Shown: in pieces, positions 56,201 through 63,918 of the stretch
How the letters are laid out: each line of letters starts with the position of its first letter
How positions within the stretch are numbered: the stretch's first letter is position 1
Assembly (NCBI RefSeq): GCF_008122205.1
Contig: NZ_PHNJ01000008.1
Span: 146,188-210,187, forward strand
DNA: 64,000 nt
From: Natronococcus pandeyae
Lineage (GTDB): Archaea > Halobacteriota > Halobacteria > Halobacteriales > Natrialbaceae
Reading direction: 5' to 3'
Program-made: the position numbers and the translations under genes
Notes under the pieces: generated by a model
Told to the model about the DNA's origin: nothing
What the model saw: the letters and a program-made list of their open reading frames with translations, nothing else
Databases searched by the model: none

Positions 56201-58481
56201 CCACGTCGGCGAGGTCCGCCTCTACAAGAACGGCGAGCTCGCGACGACCGAGACCGTCTCCACGGACGGCTCCGGCCCGGCGACGATCGTCCCCGCCGAT
56301 GGATTCCTTCGGCTTGGGCGGAACGCGGATACGGACTACGTGCAGGAGACGTTCGCCACCGACGCGTTCAACGGCGCGATCGCCAGGATCGATCTACACG
56401 ACGAAGCGTTCGACGATGGAGCGGTGCTCGACGCACACGAGGCGACGGTCGACGAACTGCCACCGATCGGGTATACGGACCTCACGGTCAACCCGGAGCA
56501 GTTCGACGGCGACGACTATCGGCCGCAGTTCCACCTCATTCCGCCGACACACTGGATGAACGAACCGCACGCACCGCTGTACTACAACGGCCAGTACCAC
56601 CTGTTCTATCAGCACAATCCGAAGGGACCGTACTGGAACTATATCCACTGGGGCCATTGGGTAAGCGAGGATCTCGTCTACTGGGAACCCGTCGAGGACG
56701 CGCTCCGACCCGAGGCCGGCGTCGATCCCGGCGGTTGCTGGTCGGGTGACGCCTTCGTCGACGACGACGGCGTTCCTCGCCTCCTCTACACCGCGGGCAC
56801 CGACGAGGACTCGGCGGCCCAGGAGGTCCACGAGGCGATTGCCGCCGACACCGACGACCCGGATCTGATCGACTGGGACAAGCGTGGACCGGTCATGAAG
56901 CAGCCCGATGACCCCGGACTCCGCGACGACGACTTCCGCGACCCGCACGTCTGGCTGGAGGGCGGTGAGTGGTTTGCACTCGTCGGTTCCGGCCTCGAGG
57001 ACGGGGACGGCGGGACCGCCCTGCTGTACCACTCGCCGGACGCCGAAGAGTGGACGTACGAGGGTCGGTTCCACGAACTGGAGACCCCCGAACAGTACGC
57101 TCATCTCGGTGAGGTCTGGGAACTTCCCGTCCTGCTCCCGCTCGGTTCCGACAGCGACGGGACGGAGAAGTACTTCTTCTGTATCAACCCGCATGAGGGC
57201 GACGCTGACGTCGAGGTGTACTACTGGATCGGCGAGTGGGATGCGGAGAGTCGAACGTTCACTCCCGACTTCGAGGAGCCGCGACTGATCGATGAGGGCG
57301 CCAATCACTTCACCGGACCCAGCGGCTTCGTCGATCCCCAGGGTGACTGGACCGATTACGACCCGGAGAGCCACCGGTCGATCCTGTTCACTATCGCGCA
57401 GGACTATCGGCTGCCCGAACTGCGACACGACTGGGGGTGGGCGCACAATGGTGGCGCGCCGGTCGAACTCTCTCTGACCGACGACGAACTGCTGGCCGTC
57501 GAGCCAATCGAGGAACTGGCCTCGCTCAGACAGGAGAAGCTCCTCGAGATGAACGACGCGGATCCCGCGCTCGTCAACGACGCGCTCGAGAACGTCGAAG
57601 CAGATACCGTCGAGATGCGACTCGTCCTCGAATCGGAGGGGGCCTCGCAGTACGGTTTCGTCTGCCGCCGAACGCCGGACGGTGAGGAGCAGACGCTCGT
57701 CTTTTACGACGAGGAACTGCACGACGGCGAAATCCGGACCGACAGGACCGAGACGAGTCTCGACGATGACCTGATGGAGTGGGAAGCCGAACGGAGCGAC
57801 CTCGAAACCACCGGACCGGTTCCTGGCTTCGATCACGCCGTTGAACCGCTCGAGCTCCGGGTGTTCGTCGACAAGTCGTTGATCGAGTGCTACCTGAACG
57901 GGCTGAAAAGCGTCACGACGCGCGCGTACCCGTCGCGAGAAGACGCGAACGAACTCCGGCTTTACCACGACGGCGATCTCACCGTCCGCTCGATCGAGAT
58001 CTGGGAGATGGACGAGGTCGAGTTCGGTCCGAGCCAGGGTGCCGAAATCGAAGACGGTGGTACCTACTGCATCGAGAACGTCAACAGCGGAAGGGTTCTC
58101 GACGTCGAGGAACCGGACAGTGGCGACGGCGCGAACGTCCAGCAAGCCGACCGGACCGACGAGGGAAAACAGCGGTGGACGGCTCACGAGGTCGACGACG
58201 GCGTCTACCGGTTCGAGAACGCCGCCAGCGGCCGCGTCCTCGACGTCGAGGACGCTGGCGTCGAGGACGGTGACTCGCTCGTGCAGTGGGAGTGGTGGGG
58301 CGGCGACAACCAACGGTGGACCGTAGCCCGACTCGACGACGGCAGCTATCGCGTCAAGAACGCCAACAGCGGCAAGACCGCGGAGATCGACGAGGGTTCG
58401 ACCGCCGATGGTGCCGACGTCGTCCAGTGGGAGTGGTGGGAGGGCGACCACCAGCGCTGGCGATTCGAACGGGACGACTGA
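53292..58481 (+). CDS. Giant exported bifunctional GH32 protein (GH32-malectin-malectin-LamG-GH32-ricin lectin)
   Basis: A 1729-residue secreted protein with Tat signal GLKRRDFLKSGLLAALLG and no lipobox. First GH32 (about 55-520): WMNDPNG (Asp77), FRDPNVF (Asp193), VETPDLY (Glu248), all catalytic residues present. Two malectin-like domains follow (about 526-670 and 678-815; RERVYDV-type motifs such as VYDVELHFAEIYFEEPGQRVFDV, quoted as LHFAEIYFEEPGQRVFDV). A LamG domain spans about 820-1050. The second GH32 (about 1070-1575) has WMNEPHA (Glu1091), FRDPHVW (Asp1217) and WELPVL (Glu1277). A ricin-B lectin domain (1585-1729) ends with two QWEWW repeats. It probably binds and digests fructans outside the cell. 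The start is set by the Tat signal. Confidence 0.92.
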   Translation: MVRNHGSTNDSTRRSTSDYYGLKRRDFLKSGLLAALLGVSPSTMTPTAVASATETDGSSQPYRPNYHFAPNHGWMNDPNGTVYYDGAYHLFYQAGEDERRWDHAVSEDLLTWRELGTKLPVEERIEQWSGGGIVDSEDTAGFGEDAFVFHYTGHFQDEDRQDQRLAYSTDDGRTLTKYGENPVIESDDDAFRDPNVFWYEPDGRWRMVVARVDDARDRPKGVEIYESDDLIDWTYRSTYELDGDVSVETPDLYELPVEGTDETRWVLTISADWDRVEHHIGHFDGTEFTVDRIVQADYGWDFYAPMSWSGSPDGTHRWVAWMSEWEYAHDVPDNGWQGVQTIPRRTTLVGGGDGIEIRQRPVEAVEAIREERLASLESETVSENEDPLADEPVAGRTLEIDATIDPGNADAVGLRVRESDGQATVIEYDVDESELVFDRSESGEFFGGGDEYDVARATLEPRSDGTVRLHLLVDRCSVEVFANDGRLTMSHLVYPDWESTGVSSYAEGGTAEFVEFEAHELHAEQNWDHAGIVNAGGNVYTSGEGTTFRQDQYYQNGAAFEFDDAIGRTRWDEVYRTERVHEDLSYQLPLGEDVYDVVLHFAENHFDSTGERIFDVVVDDETVVNDLDIYDAVGGDAALRTPVSEVVVDDDSLPIACPASNDGGKLSAIEVTSSGHVNVGADEFYTTADEITYAPDRYYSGGGTYATDDSIDGTDDDELYRTERTAETLVYELPVGNGVYDVELHFAEIYFEEPGQRVFDVSVQGRTVRSDLDVYDEVGGNTALVERVSNVTVHDGILRVTAEASVDNAKISAIRVTTPGGIASWTFDEGDTEWTREAVSSVPNRVAHKGDRDPLWFDGIDDRSLLFDGYTTRAEWHALELDAPAREELAELTVDAWVAPRSTGAGTDNVDTIVELADRDAGRGFALGVDDHRRWAFEIGLGDDWRTIRVEEGALIDVYEWTQLTAVFDGHVGEVRLYKNGELATTETVSTDGSGPATIVPADGFLRLGRNADTDYVQETFATDAFNGAIARIDLHDEAFDDGAVLDAHEATVDELPPIGYTDLTVNPEQFDGDDYRPQFHLIPPTHWMNEPHAPLYYNGQYHLFYQHNPKGPYWNYIHWGHWVSEDLVYWEPVEDALRPEAGVDPGGCWSGDAFVDDDGVPRLLYTAGTDEDSAAQEVHEAIAADTDDPDLIDWDKRGPVMKQPDDPGLRDDDFRDPHVWLEGGEWFALVGSGLEDGDGGTALLYHSPDAEEWTYEGRFHELETPEQYAHLGEVWELPVLLPLGSDSDGTEKYFFCINPHEGDADVEVYYWIGEWDAESRTFTPDFEEPRLIDEGANHFTGPSGFVDPQGDWTDYDPESHRSILFTIAQDYRLPELRHDWGWAHNGGAPVELSLTDDELLAVEPIEELASLRQEKLLEMNDADPALVNDALENVEADTVEMRLVLESEGASQYGFVCRRTPDGEEQTLVFYDEELHDGEIRTDRTETSLDDDLMEWEAERSDLETTGPVPGFDHAVEPLELRVFVDKSLIECYLNGLKSVTTRAYPSREDANELRLYHDGDLTVRSIEIWEMDEVEFGPSQGAEIEDGGTYCIENVNSGRVLDVEEPDSGDGANVQQADRTDEGKQRWTAHEVDDGVYRFENAASGRVLDVEDAGVEDGDSLVQWEWWGGDNQRWTVARLDDGSYRVKNANSGKTAEIDEGSTADGADVVQWEWWEGDHQRWRFERDD

Positions 58482-58560
58482 GACACCGCAGCCTCGTTCG
58501 ACGACGCTTTTCTCGGACTCTCGTGGTGTATCGATCGGCGTCCGACCTCGAGATTGCCAC

Positions 58561-58755
58561 GATAGTGACAACTGAAACGGTCTACACACCGACCGCACTG
58601 TCCGCGGTTCTCACTCACTTCGTTCGCTCACGGGTCGTTCCTCCCCGTTCGCGGTCCGCGGTTCTCACTCACTTCGTTCGTTCCGAACCGCGCTCGCTCC
58701 GAACCGCGCTCCCGTCGTGCGATCGAGTGTGCACTGACTGTCAGTGGCCACTATC
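58561..58755. repeat. MITE-like element, 195-base copy
   Basis: The left end GATAGTGACAACTGAAA and the reverse complement of the right end (GATAGTGGCCACTGACA) agree at 14 of 17 positions. Sequence next to the ends (TCTACACACCGACCGCA ... GTGCGATCGAGTGTGCACTG) matches the copy at 38092. The centre is enlarged by a directly repeated stretch containing TTCTCACTCACTTCGTTCG twice. It occupies most of the 326-base gap between the giant GH32 gene and the YesL-like gene. Confidence 0.78.
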
Positions 58756-58807
58756 ACTTCGTGAAGCGTTGCACTCGTTCGGAAAGAGGGAAACCCACCC
58801 TCGAGAA

Positions 58808-59422
58808 TTACGCTGCGTTAGCTTCGGTAACCATCCGATGCTGGAACGAGAACGCCAGCATTGGATACAGCAATACGAAGCCAATCGTAAGCAGAAGCGT
58901 CGCGAGCAGGACGATGAGCGTCACCAGTCCCGTAAGTAGCGCGAGGGTCGGATGGGCAGCCGTCCACCGGATCCCCAATTTTATTGCCTTGGCAGGGGCC
59001 GTGCCGTCGGCCAGCTCGTAGAAGGTTGGGACCATGACTAACCCGGCGTAGAGGCCAACGTAGAGGCTGACGAAGAAGAGTCCGGTCGTGAGCAGTCCGG
59101 GATTCGAGAGGTGAGCGACGGCGTAGCCGGCGGCGATGACGAAGAACAACGGTGGGACGAGGCCGTAGAGCGTTGCCGGGACGAACTGGCTCCGGACGGT
59201 CCCGAGAAGTTCGTTCAATTCGACGCGGTTCCGATCGGAATCCAACTGACGGACCGCGACGTAGGCACCGAGCGTCGCCGGACCGATTGTAACGACCGGT
59301 ACCGACGCGAGGAACCAGCAGACGCTAACGAGGGTTAGCGTGTGACTGTTACCGTAGACGAACCGACCCGTCGAACGGAGGGCGTCGGCAAACTGATTGG
59401 CGTCTGTACCGTCGGCAGCCAT
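58808..59422 (-). CDS. YesL/DUF624-like membrane protein
   Basis: A 204-residue protein with four to five membrane segments and the DUF624 pattern: an N-terminal amphipathic part, VCWFLASVPVVTIGPATLGA in the first helices, and later FALPAL-like LLYPMLAFSF near the end. YesL-type proteins commonly accompany carbohydrate ABC transporters of the family-1 binding-protein type, but their role is unknown. Its start overlaps the stop of the upstream permease by one base (TAATG), so it is the last gene of the minus-strand transporter operon. Confidence 0.85.
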   Translation of the reverse strand: MAADGTDANQFADALRSTGRFVYGNSHTLTLVSVCWFLASVPVVTIGPATLGAYVAVRQLDSDRNRVELNELLGTVRSQFVPATLYGLVPPLFFVIAAGYAVAHLSNPGLLTTGLFFVSLYVGLYAGLVMVPTFYELADGTAPAKAIKLGIRWTAAHPTLALLTGLVTLIVLLATLLLTIGFVLLYPMLAFSFQHRMVTEANAA

Positions 59423-60279
59423 TATCCGGTCGTTCCCTGTAGTTGGACGCTCGAGATAAGCTTCTCCTGGAACAGGAGGAAGACGATGAACAGCGGCAGC
59501 GAAACGATCGCCAGCATCGTCATCAGTCGGTTTGCGAACTCACCATAAACTGACTGGAGTGTAACTGCGCCGATCGGAATCGTGTACATTGCATCGCTGT
59601 TGAGCACGATCAACGGCCAGAGGAACTGATTCCACGACCAGACGAAGGTGAAGAGCCCGAGTGCCGAGAGAATCGGCACCGATAGCGGGAGGATGATCTG
59701 TGCGTAGATTCGGAAGGTAGAGAACCCATCCATTCGCGCGGCCTCCTCGAGTTCCTCGGGGATATCACGGAAGAACTGGTAGAGGAGGAACACGCCGAGC
59801 GGGCCAGCAGTGAACGGCAGAATTACTGCCCAGTAGCTGTTCATCATGCCCAGTTGGTTGATCACCTGGAACAACGGGATGATGTTGACGAACGCCGGCA
59901 CCATAAAGCTGGACACGATGATCCCGAGCACGAGCTTTCGGCCGGGCCACTCCAGCCGCGTTAGCGAGAACGCGATCAGTGAATCAAAGACCAGGACGAG
60001 CAGCGTCGTCACCGTCGCGATGAGCAGCGTATTGAAGATCCAGCGGTAGATGAGCGGCTGTTCGAACAGCACCCAGGACCAGTAGGCGAAGGTAACGTCC
60101 TCGGGAAACCAGGAGAAGGATCCGAGTTCGTCGGTCGGAGTGATCGACAGTACGAACATCTGGTACAGCGGGATCAGGAAGAGGATCCCAAGCCCGTACG
60201 CCGTTACGTAGGTCGCAAGCGTTTCGATAGCCGGTACGTCGAATTCGAAATCGTGTTCGGTTGGGTTGCGTAAGCTCAT
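59422..60279 (-). CDS. Carbohydrate ABC transporter permease (MalG-like)
   Basis: A 285-residue inner-membrane permease with six helices. The ATPase-coupling EAA loop reads EELEEAARMDGFSTFRIYAQ, followed by ILPLSVPILSALGLFTFVWS. The N-terminal pattern (periplasmic-type loop with FAYWSWVLF and FNTLLIATVTTLL) is typical of the second permease in sugar transporters. It pairs with the permease encoded 1 base upstream. It probably imports fructan-derived oligosaccharides delivered by the lipoprotein at 48552. Confidence 0.92.
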   Translation of the reverse strand: MSLRNPTEHDFEFDVPAIETLATYVTAYGLGILFLIPLYQMFVLSITPTDELGSFSWFPEDVTFAYWSWVLFEQPLIYRWIFNTLLIATVTTLLVLVFDSLIAFSLTRLEWPGRKLVLGIIVSSFMVPAFVNIIPLFQVINQLGMMNSYWAVILPFTAGPLGVFLLYQFFRDIPEELEEAARMDGFSTFRIYAQIILPLSVPILSALGLFTFVWSWNQFLWPLIVLNSDAMYTIPIGAVTLQSVYGEFANRLMTMLAIVSLPLFIVFLLFQEKLISSVQLQGTTG

Positions 60280-60280
60280 G

Positions 60281-61183
60281 TCAGTTCACCGTTTCTTCGA
60301 TGACGTAGTAGTTGACCAACGATATCGCAATCAGGATTACCATGATGACGTAGCCGACTGCGGCGCCGTAGCCGAGATCGAAGGTTCGGAAACCGAGTTC
60401 GTAGAGGTAGAACACAGCCGTCTCCGTCGACCCAGCTGGACCGCCGTCGGTCATTACGAACGGCTGGCCGAACACCTGGAACTGCAGGATCGTGCCGGCG
60501 ATGACACAGAAGATAATCGAGTTCTTCATCTGGGGAATAGTGATGTCCCAGGTCATCCGGATCGTACCCGCGCCGTCGAGTTTCGCGGCTTCGTAGAGGT
60601 GCTCCGGGACGCTCTGCCGAGCGGCGAGCAGGATGGCGAAGAAGAACCCGACCTGCCACCAGACGGTCGTGAGCGCGAGACCGGGCATCGCCAGGGACGT
60701 ATCGCTGAGCACCCGGCCGAACAACCACGCGGTATACTGCGTGAAGACGCCGTTGGCACCGTACATCTGGACCCACAGGAGGCCGACGATGGAGACGGTC
60801 GTCACGTACGGGACGAAGTACGCGAACTGCAGGAACCTCGTTCCCTTGATACCGCGGTTGACGCCGAGGGCCATCACCACTCCGAGGACGGTCATCGCGG
60901 GGACGGTGAGGAACACGAAGTAAAACGTCTGTAAGAGGGCAGTGTGGAACCGGCCGTCAGCGATGATCGTTCGGTAGTTCTCGAGTCCGACGAATTCGGA
61001 CTGATCGGGGTTGAGAAAGTTCCACTCGAAGAAGCTCATGTACAGCCCGTAGACGAGCGGGACGGCGAGAAAGACGACGAAGACGATGAGATAGGGGGCG
61101 GCGAACAGCAGGCCTTCGATCGTCTCCCGATCGACGTAGTCGCCGCCGAGTCGGTCGAGCAGCCGATGGTCACTCGTGGACAT
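60281..61183 (-). CDS. Carbohydrate ABC transporter permease (MalF/UgpA-like)
   Basis: A 300-residue permease with six helices: first helix LIVFVVFLAVPLVYGLYMSF, then the FVGLENYR motif that marks the first sugar permease, and the EAA loop PEHLYEAAKLDGAGTIRMTW. FVMTDGGPAGSTETAVFYLY is also typical of this family. It starts 2 bases after the ATPase stop and ends 1 base before the next permease, within one operon. Confidence 0.93.
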   Translation of the reverse strand: MSTSDHRLLDRLGGDYVDRETIEGLLFAAPYLIVFVVFLAVPLVYGLYMSFFEWNFLNPDQSEFVGLENYRTIIADGRFHTALLQTFYFVFLTVPAMTVLGVVMALGVNRGIKGTRFLQFAYFVPYVTTVSIVGLLWVQMYGANGVFTQYTAWLFGRVLSDTSLAMPGLALTTVWWQVGFFFAILLAARQSVPEHLYEAAKLDGAGTIRMTWDITIPQMKNSIIFCVIAGTILQFQVFGQPFVMTDGGPAGSTETAVFYLYELGFRTFDLGYGAAVGYVIMVILIAISLVNYYVIEETVN

Positions 61184-61185
61184 GG

Positions 61186-62340
61186 TTACTCCTCAGCGCT
61201 CCGGCCGCCGTCGGTAACTGCCGTCGGCTTCTCGGTCGTCTCCTCGGCGAGCAAGTTCTCACCGCTCGCTCGATCGAAGACGTGGAGTTCGGACTCGGGG
61301 AACTCGAGGTGAAGCCGAGATCCCTCTTCCGGTCGTCGATCACCGGGAACGCGAACCGTCCACTCGACGTCCTCCGAAACGAGGTAGAGGTAGTTGTCGC
61401 TCCCCTCGTGTTCCACGACGTCGAGCGTAACCGGGATCCGATTGTCACCGGGTTCGGCTTCGACTGTGACGTCCTCCGGGCGAATTCCAAGTTCGAGTTC
61501 CGCCCCACCGTCGCCCTCACGGACGCGGTCAGCGATCCGGTCGGAGACGCGGTACTCGAAATCCGCACCAATCAGCACGTTCCCCTCCATCTCGACTGTT
61601 GCAAAGTTCATCGATGGACTCCCGATGAAGTCGGCGACGAATCGATTGGTGGGGTTGGCATACACTTCTTCGGGCGTCCCGACTTGTTGTATCTCGCCTT
61701 CGTCAAAGATGACGATGCGGTCTGACATCGTCATCGCTTCCGTCTGGTCGTGCGTAACATAGACGGAAGTCGTCTCGAGATCCTCTTGTAGCCGCTGGAG
61801 TTCGGTCCGCATGCTCATCCGAAGCTTGGCGTCCAAGTTCGACAGTGGCTCGTCGAAGAGGAATACTTCGGGATCACGAACGATAGCGCGGCCCGTCGCA
61901 ACCCGTTGTTGCTGCCCTCCCGAAAGACTCCCGGGCTTCTTCTCGAGTTGATCGCCGATACCCATCATCTCGGCCGTTTCTTCGACCCGTTGGTTGATTT
62001 CTTCCGTCGAAAGGTCTGTCGTCAACTTGAGGCCGTAGGACATGTTCTTCTGCACCGACATATGCGGATACAGCGCGTAGTTCTGGAACACCATCGCCAC
62101 GTCCCGACGCTGCGGCGGTACGTCATTGACGACGCGATCCCCGATACGGATCTCACCGTCAGTAATGTCTTCCAATCCGGCGATCATCCGAAGGAGCGTC
62201 GACTTTCCTGATCCCGACGGACCGACGATAGTAAGAAACTCGCCGTCTCGTATCGTCAGCGACACCTCGTCGACTGCTAGAATCGAGTTACCTTTCGGAT
62301 CGTATAGTTTACTCACGTCTGTACAGGTGATCTCGCTCAT
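61186..62340 (-). CDS. Sugar ABC transporter ATPase (MalK/UgpC-like)
   Basis: A 384-residue ATPase. Walker [10 protein letters not shown] is at 40-48, Q-loop [12 protein letters not shown], signature [15 protein letters not shown], Walker [13 protein letters not shown] and H-loop [11 protein letters not shown]. The C-terminal 130 residues form the MalK-type OB/TOBE regulatory domain ([11 protein letters not shown]). It energises the two permeases encoded downstream. The ATG at 62340 is chosen over a TTG nine bases upstream. First gene of the operon; a palindrome lies right before its start. Confidence 0.94.
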   Translation of the reverse strand: MSEITCTDVSKLYDPKGNSILAVDEVSLTIRDGEFLTIVGPSGSGKSTLLRMIAGLEDITDGEIRIGDRVVNDVPPQRRDVAMVFQNYALYPHMSVQKNMSYGLKLTTDLSTEEINQRVEETAEMMGIGDQLEKKPGSLSGGQQQRVATGRAIVRDPEVFLFDEPLSNLDAKLRMSMRTELQRLQEDLETTSVYVTHDQTEAMTMSDRIVIFDEGEIQQVGTPEEVYANPTNRFVADFIGSPSMNFATVEMEGNVLIGADFEYRVSDRIADRVREGDGGAELELGIRPEDVTVEAEPGDNRIPVTLDVVEHEGSDNYLYLVSEDVEWTVRVPGDRRPEEGSRLHLEFPESELHVFDRASGENLLAEETTEKPTAVTDGGRSAEE

Positions 62341-62341
62341 C

Positions 62342-62357
62342 GCAATCAATAATTGCT
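62342..62357. promoter_or_regulatory. Palindrome at the start of the transporter operon
   Basis: GCAAT (62342-62346) and ATTGC (62352-62356) are inverted around CAATA, only 2-16 bases before the ATPase start codon. On the minus strand the site contains AGCAATTATT, also found at the promoter of the TrmB-kinase fusion. Its position over the likely transcription start suits a repressor operator. The next 330 bases (to 62686) show no gene. Confidence 0.45.
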
Positions 62358-62742
62358 AGACTTTCATTTGAATCTTTTGTTGAGCTTCTTATAGAGGACC
62401 CTATAGTGTACGTCTGTCGACCCAAAGCGAACCAGAAACTACTACCGGGTACTCAATACGGATGTTTGACATCCGGAGCGACCCAGTGAATTCGGTCCAG
62501 CTCACCGTGACGTCGACTGGTGGGAACTGGCCACGGGACTTCAGGATCTCTCCGAGCAGCGACTCTATGTACGTCTGTCGTCAGCACAGCCACGATATCA
62601 AATCGTTCGCATCCGATTCTGATACCGGGACCTTCTTCAAGATCGCTCTCTCTACTCGACTAAGGCCCCTGTTTGCATAGAATTTCGGCACCGTCTAGTT
62701 AGCGCAGTTTGAGGAACGAGCAGGTCGTGGAGTTAGCTTGGA

Positions 62743-63476
62743 ATGATGCTCGCAGACCTGCTCAGCGAGTGCTACGCGGCGGAATTTAATGAATCTTGGG
62801 AGCGGGAGCGGACGGCGACGCCCGTCAGGGTGTTCGCCGTCCGTCTCCACGCGACCGGGTGTTCGCTTCGGGAGACACAAGCGATTCTTCGCTTGATCGG
62901 CGTAAAACGCTCTCACCAAGCAATCTGGCATTGGGTACATCGGCTGGCTGACAGCGTTTCAGACCCGCCGACGTCCACGAGAGCTCCGCTCTCGTGCGGC
63001 CCATCAGAACGCCTCGCGTTCTGAGGACGGCGAAGCCGTCGCGGGTCGCCATTGATAAGACCGCTGTCAAGATTAACGGCGACTGGTCTTGGGTGTGTGT
63101 TGCAATAGACGTAGACTCTAGGCTTATTCTCGATGTCGCAGTGTTCGGACGACGAGGCACCGATCCAGCCGCTGCGTTCCTGCATCGATTGACCGAGAAA
63201 CACGATCTCTCCCAGACAATATTTCTCGTCGATGGCTACGGATATCTGACTGCCCTCTCTCGATTGGGGTTGAGCGGTCAGCTCGACTACGTCGACCGAA
63301 ACCGCATCGAGAAGTGGTTTCACACCTTGATGATGAGGGTTGACCGCTTCCACAACTCATGGGTGGGCAGTCGGGCGAGCGTCAAGGAGTGTCTTGAGCA
63401 TTTCATACATTACTATAACACACAACGACCGCACCAGTCACTCAACGGACAGACGCCAGCGGAGGTGCTAAACTAG
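62743..63476 (+). pseudogene. IS6-type DDE transposase, broken by inserted hairpins
   Basis: The first frame (62743-63024) encodes the helix-turn-helix part (GCSLRETQAILRLIGVKRSH, IWHWVHRLADSVSDPPT). The second frame (readable from about 63030 to 63476) encodes the catalytic domain: first Asp in VAIDKTAVKINGDWSW, second Asp in IFLVDGYGYL, Glu in RNRIEKWFHTL, and the end RPHQSLNGQTPAEVLN. Between them about 60 bases of short hairpins break the frame and give a stop at 63022. In a normal gene SDPPT would be followed almost at once by RVAID. The element is probably inactive unless helped in trans. Confidence 0.8.
62976..63040. repeat. Three tandem hairpins inserted in the transposase gene
   Basis: Perfect stem-loops with 3-base loops: 62976-62996 (CACGAGAGC / GCTCTCGTG, loop TCC), 63005-63023 (CAGAACGC / GCGTTCTG, loop CTC) and 63026-63040 (GACGGC / GCCGTC, loop GAA). 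Stems are unrelated in sequence. Same design as the array at 14886-14973. Confidence 0.75.
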
Positions 63477-63669
63477 ACAGTGCCGGATTGCCGAGTATGT
63501 CTGACCACCAGTAAAAGAGTAAGACAATAACTGCCATTAGAAACCCGTATACAGCTCCGGATACGAGGGAGTCACTGGAAAAATAAGAGACGAGACCTAT
63601 TGCTATTGGCAAAATCAATATAAGTCCAATTGTCTGCTTAAGTGCAAGGTCAATATCCATCTCAGCCAT
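63442..63669 (-). pseudogene. Small membrane protein truncated by the insertion sequence
   Basis: A 75-residue frame starting MAEMDIDLALKQTIGLILIL, with two membrane helices and ending in the native segment FYWWSDILGN. Residues 62-75 are read from the right end of the IS (boundary at 63484), so the original C-terminus is lost. A start at the second Met (63660) is also possible. The family is not recognised. The next 250 bases to the left edge of the following partial gene contain nothing I can support. Confidence 0.55.
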
Positions 63670-63918
63670 TATCTGACAATAACTGTTCTGCTATGTATTC
63701 TCTTCGCCGTTCAATTCGCACGTGTAGTGAGCGGATTATTCACTGGATCCGGTGTGAAACAAATTCGGTCGTTGTGCTGCACTAATACTCTATATTCAGC
63801 AGGCTGTTTTTGACAGATTCTATAGGAAGCAGTCAGACAGTGCTGAATAGAGAGCGCGAGTGTCGCACGAGATCTGGCTTGATTTGTGAAGGCTGGTGAT
63901 TGATCAGTGCAAATCCGT

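Larger units (their letters stand above)
62687..63484 (+). mobile_element. IS6-family-like insertion sequence, about 798 bp
   Basis: Ends are inverted: left GGCACCGTCTAGTTAGCGC and the reverse complement of the right end GGCACTGTCTAGTTTAGCAC, matching except one missing T and two substitutions. The size and the single DDE transposase gene fit haloarchaeal IS6-type elements. Flanking 8-base sequences (AGAATTTC left, GGATTGCC right) are not duplicated, so the insertion is old or rearranged. Confidence 0.8.

Noticed and set aside
58611..58697. Directly repeated TTCTCACTCACTTCGTTCG units, considered as a CRISPR or tandem-repeat array
   Set aside because: Only two copies without regular spacers. 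They are internal to the MITE-like element. No CRISPR array or cas gene is seen in the window.
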